Counted from the stretch's first letter, positions 1-9,135 are shown. The stretch: 64,000 nt of DNA from Hamadaea sp. (GCF_013362815.1 NZ_JABFVK010000051.1:1-64000), one strand, 5' to 3'. Program-made: numbers and translations. The notes: generated by a model not told the origin, from the sequence alone.

Positions 1-93
1 AGGCGGGCGGCGGCAGGCGGCAGCGCGAGAAAGCCGGGCGGCGGCGCTGAGCGCAACCGCGCGGGCGGGAGGGGCGGGCGGGGAGGGGCAGGG
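1..93. other. GC-rich low-complexity intergenic DNA
   Basis: This stretch is made of G/C runs such as repeated GGCGGGC and GGGGAGGGGC, downstream of the polX stop codon. I see no convincing gene, hairpin or promoter. It is cut by the window edge, so a feature to the left cannot be excluded. Confidence 0.4.
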
Positions 94-1815
94 TCAGGGG
101 CGTTTGGCGCCGACGAACGCCCGAAGCCGCGCAAGCGGCCAAGCGTTGATGACGTCGTCGACGGTGAGCCACCCCCGTTGGGCGGTCCCGATCCCGAACC
201 GGATGTTCCGCATGTGCCGCGTCGAGTGCGCGTCGGTGTCGATGGCGAACTTCACCCCACGCCGTTTGGCCCGCAGGATGAGGTCGTCGGAGAGGTCCAT
301 CCGGTCGGGGAAGCTGTTGACTTCCAACGCCGTACCGGTGGCGGCGGCGGCTTCGAAGACGGCGTCCCAGTCGGCGTCGATCGGCGGCCGCCGGCCGATC
401 ATCCGCGCGCGGGGATGTCCGATGATGTTCACGTACGCGTTCTCGCAAGCCCGGATCAGGCGCTGCGTCTGCTCCTGACTCGGCAGGGTGAAGTGTGAGT
501 GGACGGACGCGACGGTGATGTCGAACCCGGCGAGGAAGTCGCCGTCCCAATCCACCTGGCCGATCGGGTCGATGTTCAGCTCGGTGCCGTGCAGCAGGGT
601 CAGCGAACCGGTGTCCAGGGAGCGTACGAGGTCTCGCTGGGCGAGCATCTTCTCGGTGGTCATCCGCTGCATGACGAGGTTGGGGGCATGGTCGGTAACG
701 GCGTAGTACTCCAGGCCCCGGTCGATCGCGGCGGCCACCATCTTCTCCAGCGGTGACACACCATCGGTCAGGTCGGTGTGCGTATGCAGGTCACCGCGCA
801 GGTCGGCCTCAGTGATCAGCGGCGGCAACTCCCGGCGCAGCGCGGCTTCGATCTCGCCGCGGTCCTCGCGCAGGGTCGGCGGGATCCACGGCAGCCCCAG
901 GCGCTCGTAGACCTCCTCCTCGGTCCGGGACACGAGGAGCTCGCCGGTCTCGGCGTCGAAGAGACCGTACTCCGAGAGCTTGAGCTTGGCGTGAACCGCG
1001 ATCTCGCGTACGCGGATGTTGTGCGCCTTGGATCCGGTGAAGTATTGCAGCGCAGCGCCCCACGCCTCGATCGGCACGACGCGAAGGTCGACCTGCAGCC
1101 CGCGCCGAGTCCGGATCGACGTCTTCGTGGGGCCGCTGCCGATGACCTCGCTGGCGATCGGCAGCGCCTTGAACGCCGCCATCAGCGGGGCCGAGTCGGC
1201 GGCGGCCGCCAGGATGTCGACGTCACCGATGCTGTCCCGGAATCGGCGTAGCGATCCGGCGATGCTGATCGACTCGCACCCCGGCACCCTGGAGAGCGCG
1301 GTGACGATCTCCTCGGCGACGGCGGTCGCGGTGTCGATGAGGACCCGACCTTCGTTGCGGCGCAACAGTTCGATGCCGTGCAGGATGTTGTCGGCGGTCT
1401 TCGCCCCGAACCCGGGCAGCCCGTCGAGGCGGCCCGCCTCGATCGCCGCCGCGAGCTCGTCGACCGAGGCGACGTCGAGTTCCTTCGTCAGTGTCACGGC
1501 CTTCTTCGGCCCGAGCCCCGGGATCTCCATCAGCTTCAGCGCGCCGGGCGGAATCCGCGTCCGCAACTCCTCCAGCGTCCGGATGGCCCCCGTGTCCAGG
1601 TATTCCACGACCTTGGCCGTCATCGACTTGCCGACGTTGGGAATCTGGCCGATCCCGGCGGCATCCAGCGTGGAGATGTCCTCGTGGTACGCGGCGATGG
1701 CGCGGGCCGCCTTGTCATAGGCCCGGATCTTGAACGAGTCTGCGCCGCCGGTGACGGCGAGCAGATCGGCCAGTTCCTCCAGCAGCGCGGCGACAGTGTC
1801 GTTGGCCCGAGGCAT
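94..1815 (-). CDS. polX: DNA polymerase X family protein with C-terminal PHP domain
   Basis: 573 aa, the usual length for bacterial PolX. The N-terminal third is the helix-hairpin-helix 8-kDa-type domain (IPNVGKSMTAKVVEYL, IPGLGPKK, LPGFGAKTADNIL). The polymerase palm carries the metal-binding pair in IGDVDILAA near residue 200 and a third acidic residue in LQVDLRVV. The last ~230 residues form a PHP phosphoesterase domain with HTHTDLTDG, VTDHAP, GHPRAR and DTDAH metal motifs. By family knowledge this is a repair-type gap-filling polymerase whose PHP module gives 3'-5' exonuclease or AP-processing activity. It is cytoplasmic and transcribed alone. The start MPRANDT is the only reasonable ATG before the fold begins. 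Confidence 0.95.
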   Translation of the reverse strand: MPRANDTVAALLEELADLLAVTGGADSFKIRAYDKAARAIAAYHEDISTLDAAGIGQIPNVGKSMTAKVVEYLDTGAIRTLEELRTRIPPGALKLMEIPGLGPKKAVTLTKELDVASVDELAAAIEAGRLDGLPGFGAKTADNILHGIELLRRNEGRVLIDTATAVAEEIVTALSRVPGCESISIAGSLRRFRDSIGDVDILAAAADSAPLMAAFKALPIASEVIGSGPTKTSIRTRRGLQVDLRVVPIEAWGAALQYFTGSKAHNIRVREIAVHAKLKLSEYGLFDAETGELLVSRTEEEVYERLGLPWIPPTLREDRGEIEAALRRELPPLITEADLRGDLHTHTDLTDGVSPLEKMVAAAIDRGLEYYAVTDHAPNLVMQRMTTEKMLAQRDLVRSLDTGSLTLLHGTELNIDPIGQVDWDGDFLAGFDITVASVHSHFTLPSQEQTQRLIRACENAYVNIIGHPRARMIGRRPPIDADWDAVFEAAAATGTALEVNSFPDRMDLSDDLILRAKRRGVKFAIDTDAHSTRHMRNIRFGIGTAQRGWLTVDDVINAWPLARLRAFVGAKRP

Positions 1816-1863
1816 ACCCCAAGTCTAGGCGGGACCACCGACGAAAAGACCGCCGAGAACCGC

Positions 1864-1892
1864 TTGACGAACGTCTCCGCGCCGGAGATATT
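1864..1892 (+). promoter_or_regulatory. Candidate promoter with an internal dyad for the GH105-like gene
   Basis: TTGACG (1864-1869) and GATATT (1887-1892) are separated by 17 bp and point toward the hydrolase gene. The spacer contains the dyad TCTCCG-CGC-CGGAGA (1874-1888), placed where a repressor would block polymerase. An AAAGGA ribosome-binding site precedes the GTG start. The regulator is unknown; none is adjacent. Confidence 0.5.
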
Positions 1893-1958
1893 GGCGGAGG
1901 TAAACATCCGATCATTTGGCCCACCGCGCCGGGCAGCCCGACGAAAGGACCCCCGCCC

Positions 1959-3065
1959 GTGGATCGCCGCACCCTCCTGAAGGCAACGGCCCTAGCCCCA
2001 CTCGCCCCGCTCGCCCCGCGACAGCGCCCAGCCACCGCGGCAATCGGACTGACCAGGACGGAGATCCTCAACCAGGTACGCCTCGTCCAGACCTATTGGA
2101 TCGACACTCATCGCAATCCGGGGGACAACAAGTGGGCGAGAGCCACCTACTTCAGCGGGCACCTGGCGGCGTACCGGGCGACCGGTGAGAATCTGCGCTA
2201 CGCCCAGAAGTGGGCCCAGCAGAATGCGTACGCCCTCAACGGTGGAACCACCACGCGCAATGCCGACAACCAATGCGCTGGTCAGGCGTACTACGACTTA
2301 TTCGACGTCGACCACGATGCGAGTCACCTGACGGCCGTCGACGAGTCGATCCGGCTGATGGCGTACGGGTCGAATCAGTCCAACAGCGACTGGTGGTGGT
2401 GCGACGCGCTGCACATGGCGATGCCGGTGTTCGCCCGTGTACGCGTACACACCGGCGACCCGGCCTACAGCGACAAGCTGTGGCAACTGTTCAGCTACAC
2501 CAAGAACCTGCTGTGGGACGCCGTCGACCACCTCTGGTACCGCGACGCGAACTACGTCTACCCGACCGGCAGCCAGTGTCTGTCCCCCAACGGGAAGAAG
2601 GTCTTCTGGTCGCGCGGCAACGGCTGGGTGCTCGCCGGGCTGGCCAAGACGCACGCGCTCCTGCCGGTTTCGGACCCGCGCCGGGCCGACTACGCCGCCC
2701 TGTTCCAGCAGCACGCCGCCGCGCTGATCCCGGTTCAGAGATCGGATGGCTTCTGGAACGTCAACCTCGCCGACCCGCTGCACCGGCCGGGGCCGGAGAC
2801 TTCCGGAACCGCCTTCTTCACCTTCGGCCTGGCGTACGGGATCCGGGCCGGGTTGCTCGATCCGGCGATCTACCTGCCGGCCGCCACGAACGCGTGGAAC
2901 GGGATGACCACCGTCGCCGTACGCTCCGACGGCCTGCTCGGCTATGTCCAGGGCACGGGCGCGAACCCGGATTCGAGTCAGCCGGTGACCTCGACCAGCA
3001 CAGCCGACTTCGGCGTCGGCGCGTTCCTGCTCGCCGGAACGGAGTTGGCGAAGCTAACGAGTTAG
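1959..3065 (+). CDS. Secreted GH88/GH105-like unsaturated glucuronyl/rhamnogalacturonyl hydrolase
   Basis: 368 aa with a GTG start and an N-terminal twin-arginine-like signal (MDRRTLLKATALAPLAPLAP, then an Ala-rich cleavage region). The mature part looks like an (alpha/alpha)6 barrel: WWWCDALHMAMPVFARV holds the Asp/Trp cluster typical of GH105, and FWSRGNGWVLAGLA matches the conserved RGNGW motif. Such enzymes remove the unsaturated uronic acid left by polysaccharide lyases, which suggests pectin or glycosaminoglycan scavenging. It stands alone and overlaps the convergent downstream gene by 12 bp. Substrate specificity is not readable from sequence. Confidence 0.85.
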   Translation: MDRRTLLKATALAPLAPLAPRQRPATAAIGLTRTEILNQVRLVQTYWIDTHRNPGDNKWARATYFSGHLAAYRATGENLRYAQKWAQQNAYALNGGTTTRNADNQCAGQAYYDLFDVDHDASHLTAVDESIRLMAYGSNQSNSDWWWCDALHMAMPVFARVRVHTGDPAYSDKLWQLFSYTKNLLWDAVDHLWYRDANYVYPTGSQCLSPNGKKVFWSRGNGWVLAGLAKTHALLPVSDPRRADYAALFQQHAAALIPVQRSDGFWNVNLADPLHRPGPETSGTAFFTFGLAYGIRAGLLDPAIYLPAATNAWNGMTTVAVRSDGLLGYVQGTGANPDSSQPVTSTSTADFGVGAFLLAGTELAKLTS

Positions 3066-3401
3066 CGGGATCAACGCGGAGATCTTCTTCGGCACGCACA
3101 TCCGCCAGGCCTCGATGATCAACTCGGTCATCTCGTCGGGGTCGAGCGCGGCCATCCGCGCGCGTACCCAGTTGAACCGCATATCGGAAGGTATCGGGAG
3201 GAGGAACTTGTCCGGTTCGGCGCCGACGAGCGCGGCCCGTTCCTCCTTCGGGAAGCCGAAGCCGAGCAGGGTCTCGTCCGGCGTGATCGCGGCGTAGACG
3301 ATCTGCCCGACCCGGAACTTCACGTGGTCGCGGATCAGATGTTCGCTGGTCCGCGGCAACTCGCGGGCGACGGCGCGGATCTCGTCGACGGTGACGGCCA
3401 T
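3054..3401 (-). CDS. MmcQ/YjbR-like protein
   Basis: 115 aa, single domain, with the family pattern VDEIRAVARELPRTSEHL at the N-terminus, FRVGQIVYAAI, LLGFGFPKEERAAL in the middle and a basic C-terminus ending in the helix YI/LIIEAWRMCVPKK. YjbR-type folds resemble a double-wing DNA-binding module, but no function is established. It follows the NlpC/P60 gene with only 3 nt between TGA and ATG, so the two are probably co-transcribed. The 3' end overlaps the convergent GH105-like gene by 12 bp. Confidence 0.8.
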   Translation of the reverse strand: MAVTVDEIRAVARELPRTSEHLIRDHVKFRVGQIVYAAITPDETLLGFGFPKEERAALVGAEPDKFLLPIPSDMRFNWVRARMAALDPDEMTELIIEAWRMCVPKKISALIPLTR

Positions 3402-3404
3402 GGC

Positions 3405-4304
3405 TCAGCCCACCAGCCGCCGCGCGGCGAACAGGTGCTCGTGCCGGACCTCTGTGATGGGACCGTCCAATGTGTCCCAATCGGTCTGCGAGCAGTGCAG
3501 CATCGACGGCCAGCCGTCCACGACCTCGGCGCACAGGCCCACGTGATAGACGAATCCGGTGTCCGGCTTGCGGAAGAACATGAGGTCGCCGGGCGCGAGG
3601 TCGGCCAGGTCGATCCGCTCGCCGACCGCGTACTGGTCGGTCGCGTCCCGCGGAATGACCTGCCCGAACCGCCGGTACAGGCCGTAGGTCAGCCCCGAAC
3701 AGTCCAGGCCGTGGGCGGTCACCCCGCCCGCCAGATACATCAGGCCGAGGAACTGCCGGCCCGTGGTCAGCAGCTGCTCCGCGGTGGGCAGGTTTTCCGA
3801 GGGGTACGCAGAAACATCCGCCCGGGGCAGGTAACCCGTTCCGCCGCCCGGCAGGTTCACCCGAACCCAGTCCGCCGAGGTCTCCTGGACAGGCAGGATG
3901 GTGGCGAACGAGACGTCGGCGATCAGGACCTCGCCGCCGGGTGTCACCCGGATGTCCGTCTTCGGCACGGTGACGACGACCTGCTCGCCGGTCTCCTCAG
4001 CGGGCGCGGCCAGCTGACTCAGCGGCAGCCAGCCCGGATAGCCCCGGGGATCCTTGCGGCACGGCTGCGAGGGCACCACTACCTGAGCCCAGCCGTCCTT
4101 GACGTCGTCCACGAGGACGGTGTCACCGAGTAGGACCTGGGTGTCGAGCCGGCCCCAGAGTTCGCGGCGCTCGGCCGGGCCTTGCGCGGCCGCCCAAGCG
4201 GCCAGGTCGGTCGGTGTGGTCAGCGCGAGCGCGTCGACCTCCCGGACCGCGTCCGGCGCGGTCCAGAGCCCGGCGGCCGCCACGGCGATCTGCATCGTCT
4301 CCAC
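3405..4304 (-). CDS. C40 NlpC/P60 endopeptidase with SH3-like repeats
   Basis: 299 aa. The first ~160 residues resemble two bacterial SH3-type domains (DTVLVDDVKDGWAQVVV; TDIRVTPGGEVLIAD...DWVRVNLPGGGTGYL). The C-terminal catalytic domain has the nucleophile in HGLDCSGLTYGLYRRFG (about residue 200), the histidine in GFVYHVGLCAEV and a further polar residue in LHCSQTD. The family cleaves peptidoglycan stem peptides. No signal peptide is visible, so it may act inside the cell on recycled muropeptides, as in the three-domain dipeptidyl-peptidase type. The GTG start has GGAGG 6 nt upstream. It lies 20 bp after the hydrolase gene on the same strand. Confidence 0.88.
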   Translation of the reverse strand: METMQIAVAAAGLWTAPDAVREVDALALTTPTDLAAWAAAQGPAERRELWGRLDTQVLLGDTVLVDDVKDGWAQVVVPSQPCRKDPRGYPGWLPLSQLAAPAEETGEQVVVTVPKTDIRVTPGGEVLIADVSFATILPVQETSADWVRVNLPGGGTGYLPRADVSAYPSENLPTAEQLLTTGRQFLGLMYLAGGVTAHGLDCSGLTYGLYRRFGQVIPRDATDQYAVGERIDLADLAPGDLMFFRKPDTGFVYHVGLCAEVVDGWPSMLHCSQTDWDTLDGPITEVRHEHLFAARRLVG

Positions 4305-4324
4305 TGTCGTCCTCCCCGTGCCGG

Positions 4325-4927
4325 TCAGCGAGCCCAGTCGTGTGAGCGTAACCAGCCGACGACCGCCGCCGCCACGGCCGAAGGGTCCTTGCGGAGATCA
4401 TGCCGTTCGCCGGGGAGCACCACGAGGTCGAGCCCGGCCCGGGCGTCCGGTACGCCGAACGGGTCCCGATCGCCGTTGACGACGAGCGTCGGCACCCCGG
4501 TCGCGAGTTCGTCGTCGCGGGTCTTCTCGGGTCGGCCCGGCGGATGGAGGGGAAAGGCGAGGGCCACCACGCCGGCCGCTCCGCTGTCCCGAGCGGTCCG
4601 GCAGGCGACCCGCGCCCCGCTGGACCGGCCACCCACGATCAGCGGAACTTTGATCTTGGCCGTACGCCGCAGCTCCGCCACGACGGCCAGCCAAGCCTCG
4701 TCCAGCTGGGCAGCCGGGGCGGGCGCTTTACGTCCGGCGACCCGATAGGGCTGAGTGACGAGGGCCACCGCGACTCCGGCGGCCACCGCCGCCTCGGTCA
4801 CGGCGGTCAGGTCGGCCGAGCCGACGTCACCCCCGGCACCGTGCCCGAGCAGAAGCCAGCTGCTGACTTTGCCCTTGGGCTTGATCGTCTCGGCGCGGGC
4901 GAGCCCACGCGGCGTCTCGATCTCCAC
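4325..4927 (-). CDS. Small alpha/beta hydrolase, KANL3/Tex30-like
   Basis: 200 aa. The fold starts at LLLGHGAGGDVGS (oxyanion region), followed by the nucleophile elbow GGRSSGARVACR, an acid in VNGDRDPFG and a histidine in LPGERHDLRK. The length and the GHGAGG...GGRSSGAR pattern match the Tex30/KANL3-type dienelactone-hydrolase-like subgroup, whose substrates are unknown. GTG start with GGGGGAC upstream. It begins a probable three-gene run with the NlpC/P60 and YjbR-like genes and is separated from the upstream PspC gene by an inverted repeat. Confidence 0.8.
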   Translation of the reverse strand: MEIETPRGLARAETIKPKGKVSSWLLLGHGAGGDVGSADLTAVTEAAVAAGVAVALVTQPYRVAGRKAPAPAAQLDEAWLAVVAELRRTAKIKVPLIVGGRSSGARVACRTARDSGAAGVVALAFPLHPPGRPEKTRDDELATGVPTLVVNGDRDPFGVPDARAGLDLVVLPGERHDLRKDPSAVAAAVVGWLRSHDWAR

Positions 4928-4946
4928 CGCCCTGTCCCCCTCAGCT

Positions 4947-5005
4947 GCAGATCGCGGTTACGCATGCCATTCTCGCCGTCGGCGGCATGCATATCCGTGA
5001 TCTGC
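4947..5005. repeat. Palindromic repeat, family B, copy 1 (degenerate)
   Basis: Arms 4947-4968 and 4984-5005 of 22 bp with three mismatches. The core is GCAGATCRCGG, then a TGCATGCC-like segment, a 15-nt loop and the reverse complement. Two of the three mismatches would be G-U type in RNA. It lies 13 bp beyond the PspC stop codon and upstream of the hydrolase gene. It shares sequence with the copies at 26861, 33365 and 56308. Confidence 0.8.
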
Positions 5006-5018
5006 CGGGGAAAATACG

Positions 5019-5219
5019 TCAGCGCTCGTTCGGCATGATGATCCACAGCGCCAGATAGATCAGCACCTGCGGACCGGGCAGGAGACACGACAGGATGAAG
5101 ATCAGGCGCATCACGTTCGGCGAGATGCCGAACCGGCGGCCCAGCCCGGAGCAGACTCCGGCGATCCAACGGTTGTCGCGCGGTCGGTAGAGGCGGCGAG
5201 GTGAGGTCGTCGTAGTCAT
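5019..5219 (-). CDS. PspC-domain membrane protein
   Basis: 66 aa. The PspC signature is complete: LYRPRDNRWIAGVCSGLGRRFGISPNVMRLIFILSCLLPGPQVLIYLALWIIMP, an amphipathic start followed by a hydrophobic segment with GP. PspC domains sense or buffer envelope stress in the phage-shock response. Here the domain stands alone with no fused kinase or PspA neighbour. I chose the ATG at 5219 because GTGGAGAC precedes it; an in-frame upstream start at 5261 would add 14 unconserved residues. Confidence 0.88.
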   Translation of the reverse strand: MTTTTSPRRLYRPRDNRWIAGVCSGLGRRFGISPNVMRLIFILSCLLPGPQVLIYLALWIIMPNER

Positions 5220-5357
5220 GTCTCCACGGTAGGTAAGCCGGACGGTCCGGCCCTCCGCCATCGGACGGATCTTGTGATCCCGATCCCGTAGGGGCGCCCC
5301 GGAGCGTACGACGCGCTAGAGTTTGTTGCGTATGCATCTAAGACGGGAGTCCTGCCG

Positions 5358-5972
5358 ATGAGTGCGCGCCGCTTCCTCTTCCTGCTAGCCAGCACCCGGG
5401 AGAACGGGAACACCGAGGTCATGGCGCGACACGCGGCGGCGTACCTGCCGAGCGGGGTGGAGCAGGAATGGCTGCGGTTGATCGATCATCCGCTGCCCGA
5501 CTTCACCGACGTACGCCATGAGGGCGCCGGGGTCTACCCCGAGCCGGAGGGGCACGCCCGGACGTTGATGGCGGCCACTCTCGCCGCGACCGACGTCGTG
5601 ATCGCCTCCCCGCTGTACTGGTACAGCATCTCCACTCCCGCCAAGCGGTACATGGACCACTGGTCCGGCTGGATGCGCGTACCGGGCGTGGACTTCAAGG
5701 AACAGATGCGGAGCAAGACCTTCTGGGGCGTCACCGCGGTCAGCCATGAGGACTTCACCCGGGCCGAACCGCTCATCGGCACGCTGAGGCTGTCGGCCGA
5801 GTACTTCGGGGCGCGCTTCGGCGGCGTCCTGCTCGGGTACGCGAACCGCCCCGGCGAGGCGCTCGACGACGCCGCCGGGCTGGAACGCGCGCGCACCTTC
5901 TTCGCCGGAGAATCGGCGCACGTCGTGACCCGGCTCGCCTCGCCGAAGCGTACGCAGGTCATCCACGCGTAA
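5358..5972 (+). CDS. Flavodoxin-fold NAD(P)H-dependent FMN reductase
   Basis: 204 aa. The phosphate-binding loop ASTRENGNTEVMAR follows the first beta strand, and the SPLYWYSISTPAKRYMDHW motif is the typical flavin-contact region of the NADPH-dependent FMN reductase / iron-sulfur flavoprotein family. It is expected to be a cytoplasmic flavoenzyme reducing FMN or quinones. The gene is monocistronic with GGGAG before the ATG. It converges with the next hydrolase with only 6 bp between stop codons. Confidence 0.88.
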   Translation: MSARRFLFLLASTRENGNTEVMARHAAAYLPSGVEQEWLRLIDHPLPDFTDVRHEGAGVYPEPEGHARTLMAATLAATDVVIASPLYWYSISTPAKRYMDHWSGWMRVPGVDFKEQMRSKTFWGVTAVSHEDFTRAEPLIGTLRLSAEYFGARFGGVLLGYANRPGEALDDAAGLERARTFFAGESAHVVTRLASPKRTQVIHA

Positions 5973-5978
5973 GTCGGC

Positions 5979-6845
5979 TCAAAATGTCGTCAGCCAGGGC
6001 CGGATCTGCGCTGCGACCTGCTCCGGCACTTCGATCTGCGGGGTATGCCCGGCGTCCAGCTCGGCGTAAGTCCACTGAGGATGCTTTGCGGCCGCCGCTC
6101 GGGCGGACTCGATCGGCACCAACCGGTCGTGCACACCGTGGATCAGCAGCACCGGTTGCGACAGCCCGGCCATGCGCCGCCGGTGCTCGGCTCGCCCGAC
6201 CCCGCGCAGAATGGACCGTGCAGCCGCCAAATAGGACTCGGCCCGTCGGGGCTGGCTGATCCGGCGTTCCTCCAGCGCGACTCCGGCGGCGACGGTTTCG
6301 GGCGGAATCCGGGCGGGGTCGGAGAAGCACAATGCGAGCGTGTAGTTCACCCGATCCCTGACCGGCACGCGCGCCAACCGGCGGCGCAAGGACCACTCAC
6401 CGAGACCCGGCACGGCGTGGATGGCGAACTGCTTGCGTACCACCGGATCGACGTGCGCGCCCGATGCCAGCGGCAGCGTCGGGTCGACCAGGACGAGGCC
6501 GCGTACCTTCGTCGGAGCAGCTGCCGCAGCAAGGATGCTGACCATGCCGCCCATGGAGTTGCCGACCAGCACCGCCGGTTCTCCGACGACCTCGTCGACG
6601 TAGCGGACCAGCAGCTCGGCGTTGGCCCCCACACTCGTACGCCGCCCGTGTGGTTCGGTCAGGCCGAACCCGGCGAGGTCCAGGGCGCGCCCGCGTACCT
6701 GGTCGGCGAGCAGCGGTGCGAGCCGAGTCCAGTTGAGGTGCGAACCACCGAGTCCGTGCACGTAAACCACGGCTGGTCCATCCGACGGACCACCGAAATC
6801 CACGTGGTGGACCGGTCCGGCGAGGTCGATCGTGTGGCTGTTCAT
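5979..6845 (-). CDS. Alpha/beta fold hydrolase
   Basis: 288 aa. [10 protein letters not shown] is the oxyanion HGxG motif, [12 protein letters not shown] carries the nucleophile Ser, HGVHDRLVP the acid and AGHTPQIE the catalytic His. The start [10 protein letters not shown] overlaps the stop of the acyl-CoA dehydrogenase gene in ATGA, so it is the last gene of the acyl-CoA cluster. In this setting it may hydrolyse an ester or thioester intermediate; the substrate is not predictable. Confidence 0.85.
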   Translation of the reverse strand: MNSHTIDLAGPVHHVDFGGPSDGPAVVYVHGLGGSHLNWTRLAPLLADQVRGRALDLAGFGLTEPHGRRTSVGANAELLVRYVDEVVGEPAVLVGNSMGGMVSILAAAAAPTKVRGLVLVDPTLPLASGAHVDPVVRKQFAIHAVPGLGEWSLRRRLARVPVRDRVNYTLALCFSDPARIPPETVAAGVALEERRISQPRRAESYLAAARSILRGVGRAEHRRRMAGLSQPVLLIHGVHDRLVPIESARAAAAKHPQWTYAELDAGHTPQIEVPEQVAAQIRPWLTTF

Positions 6846-8047
6846 CGGGTCGCCTCGTACTTGCGGAGTTCCCGCTTCGCCAGGGATGCCTTGTGCACCT
6901 CGTCCGGGCCGTCGGCCAGGCGGAGCGTACGCGCGCCGGCCCACATCTGGGCCAGCGGGAAGTCCTGGCTCACGCCACCGCCGCCGTGCACCTGAATCGC
7001 CTTGTCCAGCACCCACTCCGTCATCTGCGGGACGGCGATCTTGATCGCCTGGATCTCGGTGTGCGCACCCTTGTTGCCGACGGTGTCCATCAACCAAGCC
7101 GTCTTCAGCACCAGCAGCCGGGCCTGCTCGATGCGTACGCGCGCCTCGGCGATCCAGTCCGCCACGACTCCTTGGGCCGCTAGCGGCTTGCCGAAGGCGA
7201 CGCGATCGAGGGCGCGGCGGCACATCTCCGCCAGCGCCCGTTCCGCCATGCCGATCAGGCGCATGCAGTGGTGAATCCGCCCCGGACCCAGGCGCGCCTG
7301 TGCGATGGCGAATCCGTCGCCTTCACCGGCGATCAAATTCCGCCCCGGTACGCGTACCCCTTGGAAGTGGATCTCGGCGTGACCACCGTGCCAGCCGTCG
7401 TCGTAGCCGAAGACCCGCATGCCGCGCTTGATCTGGACCCCGGGCGTGGCGCGGGGCACGAGGATCATGCTCTGCTGGCGGTGGCGATCAGCGGAAGGAT
7501 CTGTTTTCCCCATGACGATGAAGATCTCGCAGTTCGGATTCATCGCGCCGGACGACCACCATTTGTGCCCGGTGATCACGTAATCGTCGCCATCGCGCTC
7601 GATGCGCGTGGCGATGTTGGTGGCGTCGGAGGACGCGACCTCGGGCTCGGTCATGCAGAACGCGGACCGGATCTCGCCGTCGAGCAGCGGCCGAAGCCAG
7701 CGTTCCTGCTGCTCAGGCGAGCCGAACATGCTGAGGACTTCCATGTTGCCGGTGTCGGGGGCGTTGCAGTTGCAGGCCTCCGGGGCCAGGTGCGGGCTGC
7801 GGCCCATGATCTCGGCGAGCGGCGCGTACTGGAGGTTCGTGAGCCCCGCGCCGAACTTCTCGTCAGGCAAGAAGAGATTCCACAGTCCGCGCCGCTTGGC
7901 CTCGGCCTTGAGCTCGGCCATCACCGGCGGCGCGGACCAGCCGTCCTCTTCGGACACCGCCGACTCGGCCGGATGGACGTGCGACTCCATGAAGTCGAGC
8001 AGCTCGGCCCGCAGCCGCTCGGTCGTCGCGTCGTAGCCGAACTCCAT
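6842..8047 (-). CDS. Acyl-CoA dehydrogenase (ACAD10/11-type partner)
   Basis: 401 aa, standard ACAD length. FAD-binding and substrate motifs are visible: [40 protein letters not shown], the [15 protein letters not shown] helix, and the C-terminal [20 protein letters not shown] dimer and catalytic segment. It catalyses alpha,beta-desaturation of an acyl-CoA. It is separated by a single base from the phosphotransferase gene. This pair (APH-like kinase plus ACAD) corresponds to the two halves of mammalian ACAD10/11, a family linked to 4-hydroxy-acyl-CoA degradation. Confidence 0.93.
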   Translation of the reverse strand: MEFGYDATTERLRAELLDFMESHVHPAESAVSEEDGWSAPPVMAELKAEAKRRGLWNLFLPDEKFGAGLTNLQYAPLAEIMGRSPHLAPEACNCNAPDTGNMEVLSMFGSPEQQERWLRPLLDGEIRSAFCMTEPEVASSDATNIATRIERDGDDYVITGHKWWSSGAMNPNCEIFIVMGKTDPSADRHRQQSMILVPRATPGVQIKRGMRVFGYDDGWHGGHAEIHFQGVRVPGRNLIAGEGDGFAIAQARLGPGRIHHCMRLIGMAERALAEMCRRALDRVAFGKPLAAQGVVADWIAEARVRIEQARLLVLKTAWLMDTVGNKGAHTEIQAIKIAVPQMTEWVLDKAIQVHGGGGVSQDFPLAQMWAGARTLRLADGPDEVHKASLAKRELRKYEATR

Positions 8048-8048
8048 G

Positions 8049-9062
8049 TCAGGCCTCCCTCATCTGCCGGAGCCCGGCCGTCACCAGGCCCGGAACCATC
8101 GCGCCGACCTGGTCGAACCCGCTGCCGACGGTCTGCCCGGCGAGGTGCCGGAAGTGGATCCCCTCGAGGATCACGGCGATCTTGAAGTACGCGAACGCGA
8201 GGTACCAGTCGAGGCTCTCGGCGAACGGGCGGCGTTGGGCGTACCGGGCGGCCAGGTCGGCACTGGTCGGCAGGGCGTCCACCGGAGCCGCCTCGCCGAA
8301 CAGCCCCGTGGGCCGCAGCCAGAGATCCCAGTACACAAGGGACAGTCCGAGGTCGGCGAGCGGATCGCCGAGAGTCGCCATCTCCCAGTCCAGCACGGCG
8401 ACGATCTGGTCGTGCTGGTTCACGATCACGTTGTCCAGCCGGAAGTCGCCGTGGACGATGGCGGCTCCGCTCTCGGCCGGAATCTGGGCGGTCAGCCGCT
8501 CGAAGAGGTCCTCGACGCCGGGCAGCTCCCGGCTGCGGGACGCGTCCAGTTGCTGCTTCCAGCGGCGTACCTGGCGCTGGAGGTAACCCTCCGGGCGGCC
8601 GAAGTCGGCCAGCCCGACGCCCGCCGGGTCCACAGTGTGCAGATCCGCGAGCACGTCCACCAGCGCGTACGCGAGCGCGTGCGCCCGTTCCGCGCCGAGT
8701 GCGGCGACCTCGGCGGCCGTCCGGTAGATCGTCCCGTCGACGTCTTGCATCACGTAGAACGGAGCCGCGTCCTCGGTCTCCGGCTCGCAGAACGCGATCG
8801 CCGCCGGCACCGGTACGCGCGTCGCACCGAGTGCGCTGATCACCCGATGCTCCCGGCTCATGTCATGTGCCGTCCGCAGCACGTGCCCCAGCGGCGGACG
8901 GCGTACGACCCAAGTCGTGGTGCCGTCACCCACCCGGTAAGTCAGGTTGGACTTGCCGCCCTGGATCAGGTCTCCACTGAGCTCACCTTGGACCAGGCCG
9001 GGGCGTACGCGGTCGAGGCAGGCTCTGACTCTCGCGAGCTCCAACCCCATCGGTGCGGTCAT
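8049..9062 (-). CDS. Phosphotransferase family protein (ACAD10/11 kinase-like)
   Basis: 337 aa with an aminoglycoside-phosphotransferase / choline-kinase fold. [12 protein letters not shown] is the nucleotide loop, [11 protein letters not shown] includes the basic strand, [14 protein letters not shown] is the Brenner catalytic motif, and [21 protein letters not shown] is the DFG-like metal motif. By family knowledge it phosphorylates hydroxyacyl-CoAs before dehydration or oxidation by the adjacent ACAD. The start codon lies at the end of the 79-nt inter-cistronic element described separately; GGTGA inside that element is the only Shine-Dalgarno-like sequence. Confidence 0.88.
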   Translation of the reverse strand: MTAPMGLELARVRACLDRVRPGLVQGELSGDLIQGGKSNLTYRVGDGTTTWVVRRPPLGHVLRTAHDMSREHRVISALGATRVPVPAAIAFCEPETEDAAPFYVMQDVDGTIYRTAAEVAALGAERAHALAYALVDVLADLHTVDPAGVGLADFGRPEGYLQRQVRRWKQQLDASRSRELPGVEDLFERLTAQIPAESGAAIVHGDFRLDNVIVNQHDQIVAVLDWEMATLGDPLADLGLSLVYWDLWLRPTGLFGEAAPVDALPTSADLAARYAQRRPFAESLDWYLAFAYFKIAVILEGIHFRHLAGQTVGSGFDQVGAMVPGLVTAGLRQMREA

Positions 9063-9135
9063 GCGATCACCGACCTGCGGCCGGCGCTCGCATGACGAAG
9101 ACTGTGCCGACCGATGACCGGCCTCTGGCCGGTCA
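9057..9135 (-). repeat. Inter-cistronic element E, copy 1
   Basis: A 79-nt block from the TGA of the quinone oxidoreductase gene to ATGACC of the kinase gene, aligning without gaps to 50679-50757 (67/79 identical; 38/39 in the 3' half). On the minus strand it contains a hairpin TGACCGGCC-AGA-GGCCGGTCA that includes the stop codon, a second pairing CATGCGA...TCGCATG that includes the downstream start codon, and a mini-ORF ATG CGA GCG CCG GCC GCA, then two codons and TGA (MRAPAAGR) ending 4 nt before the ATG. Function unknown. Confidence 0.8.
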
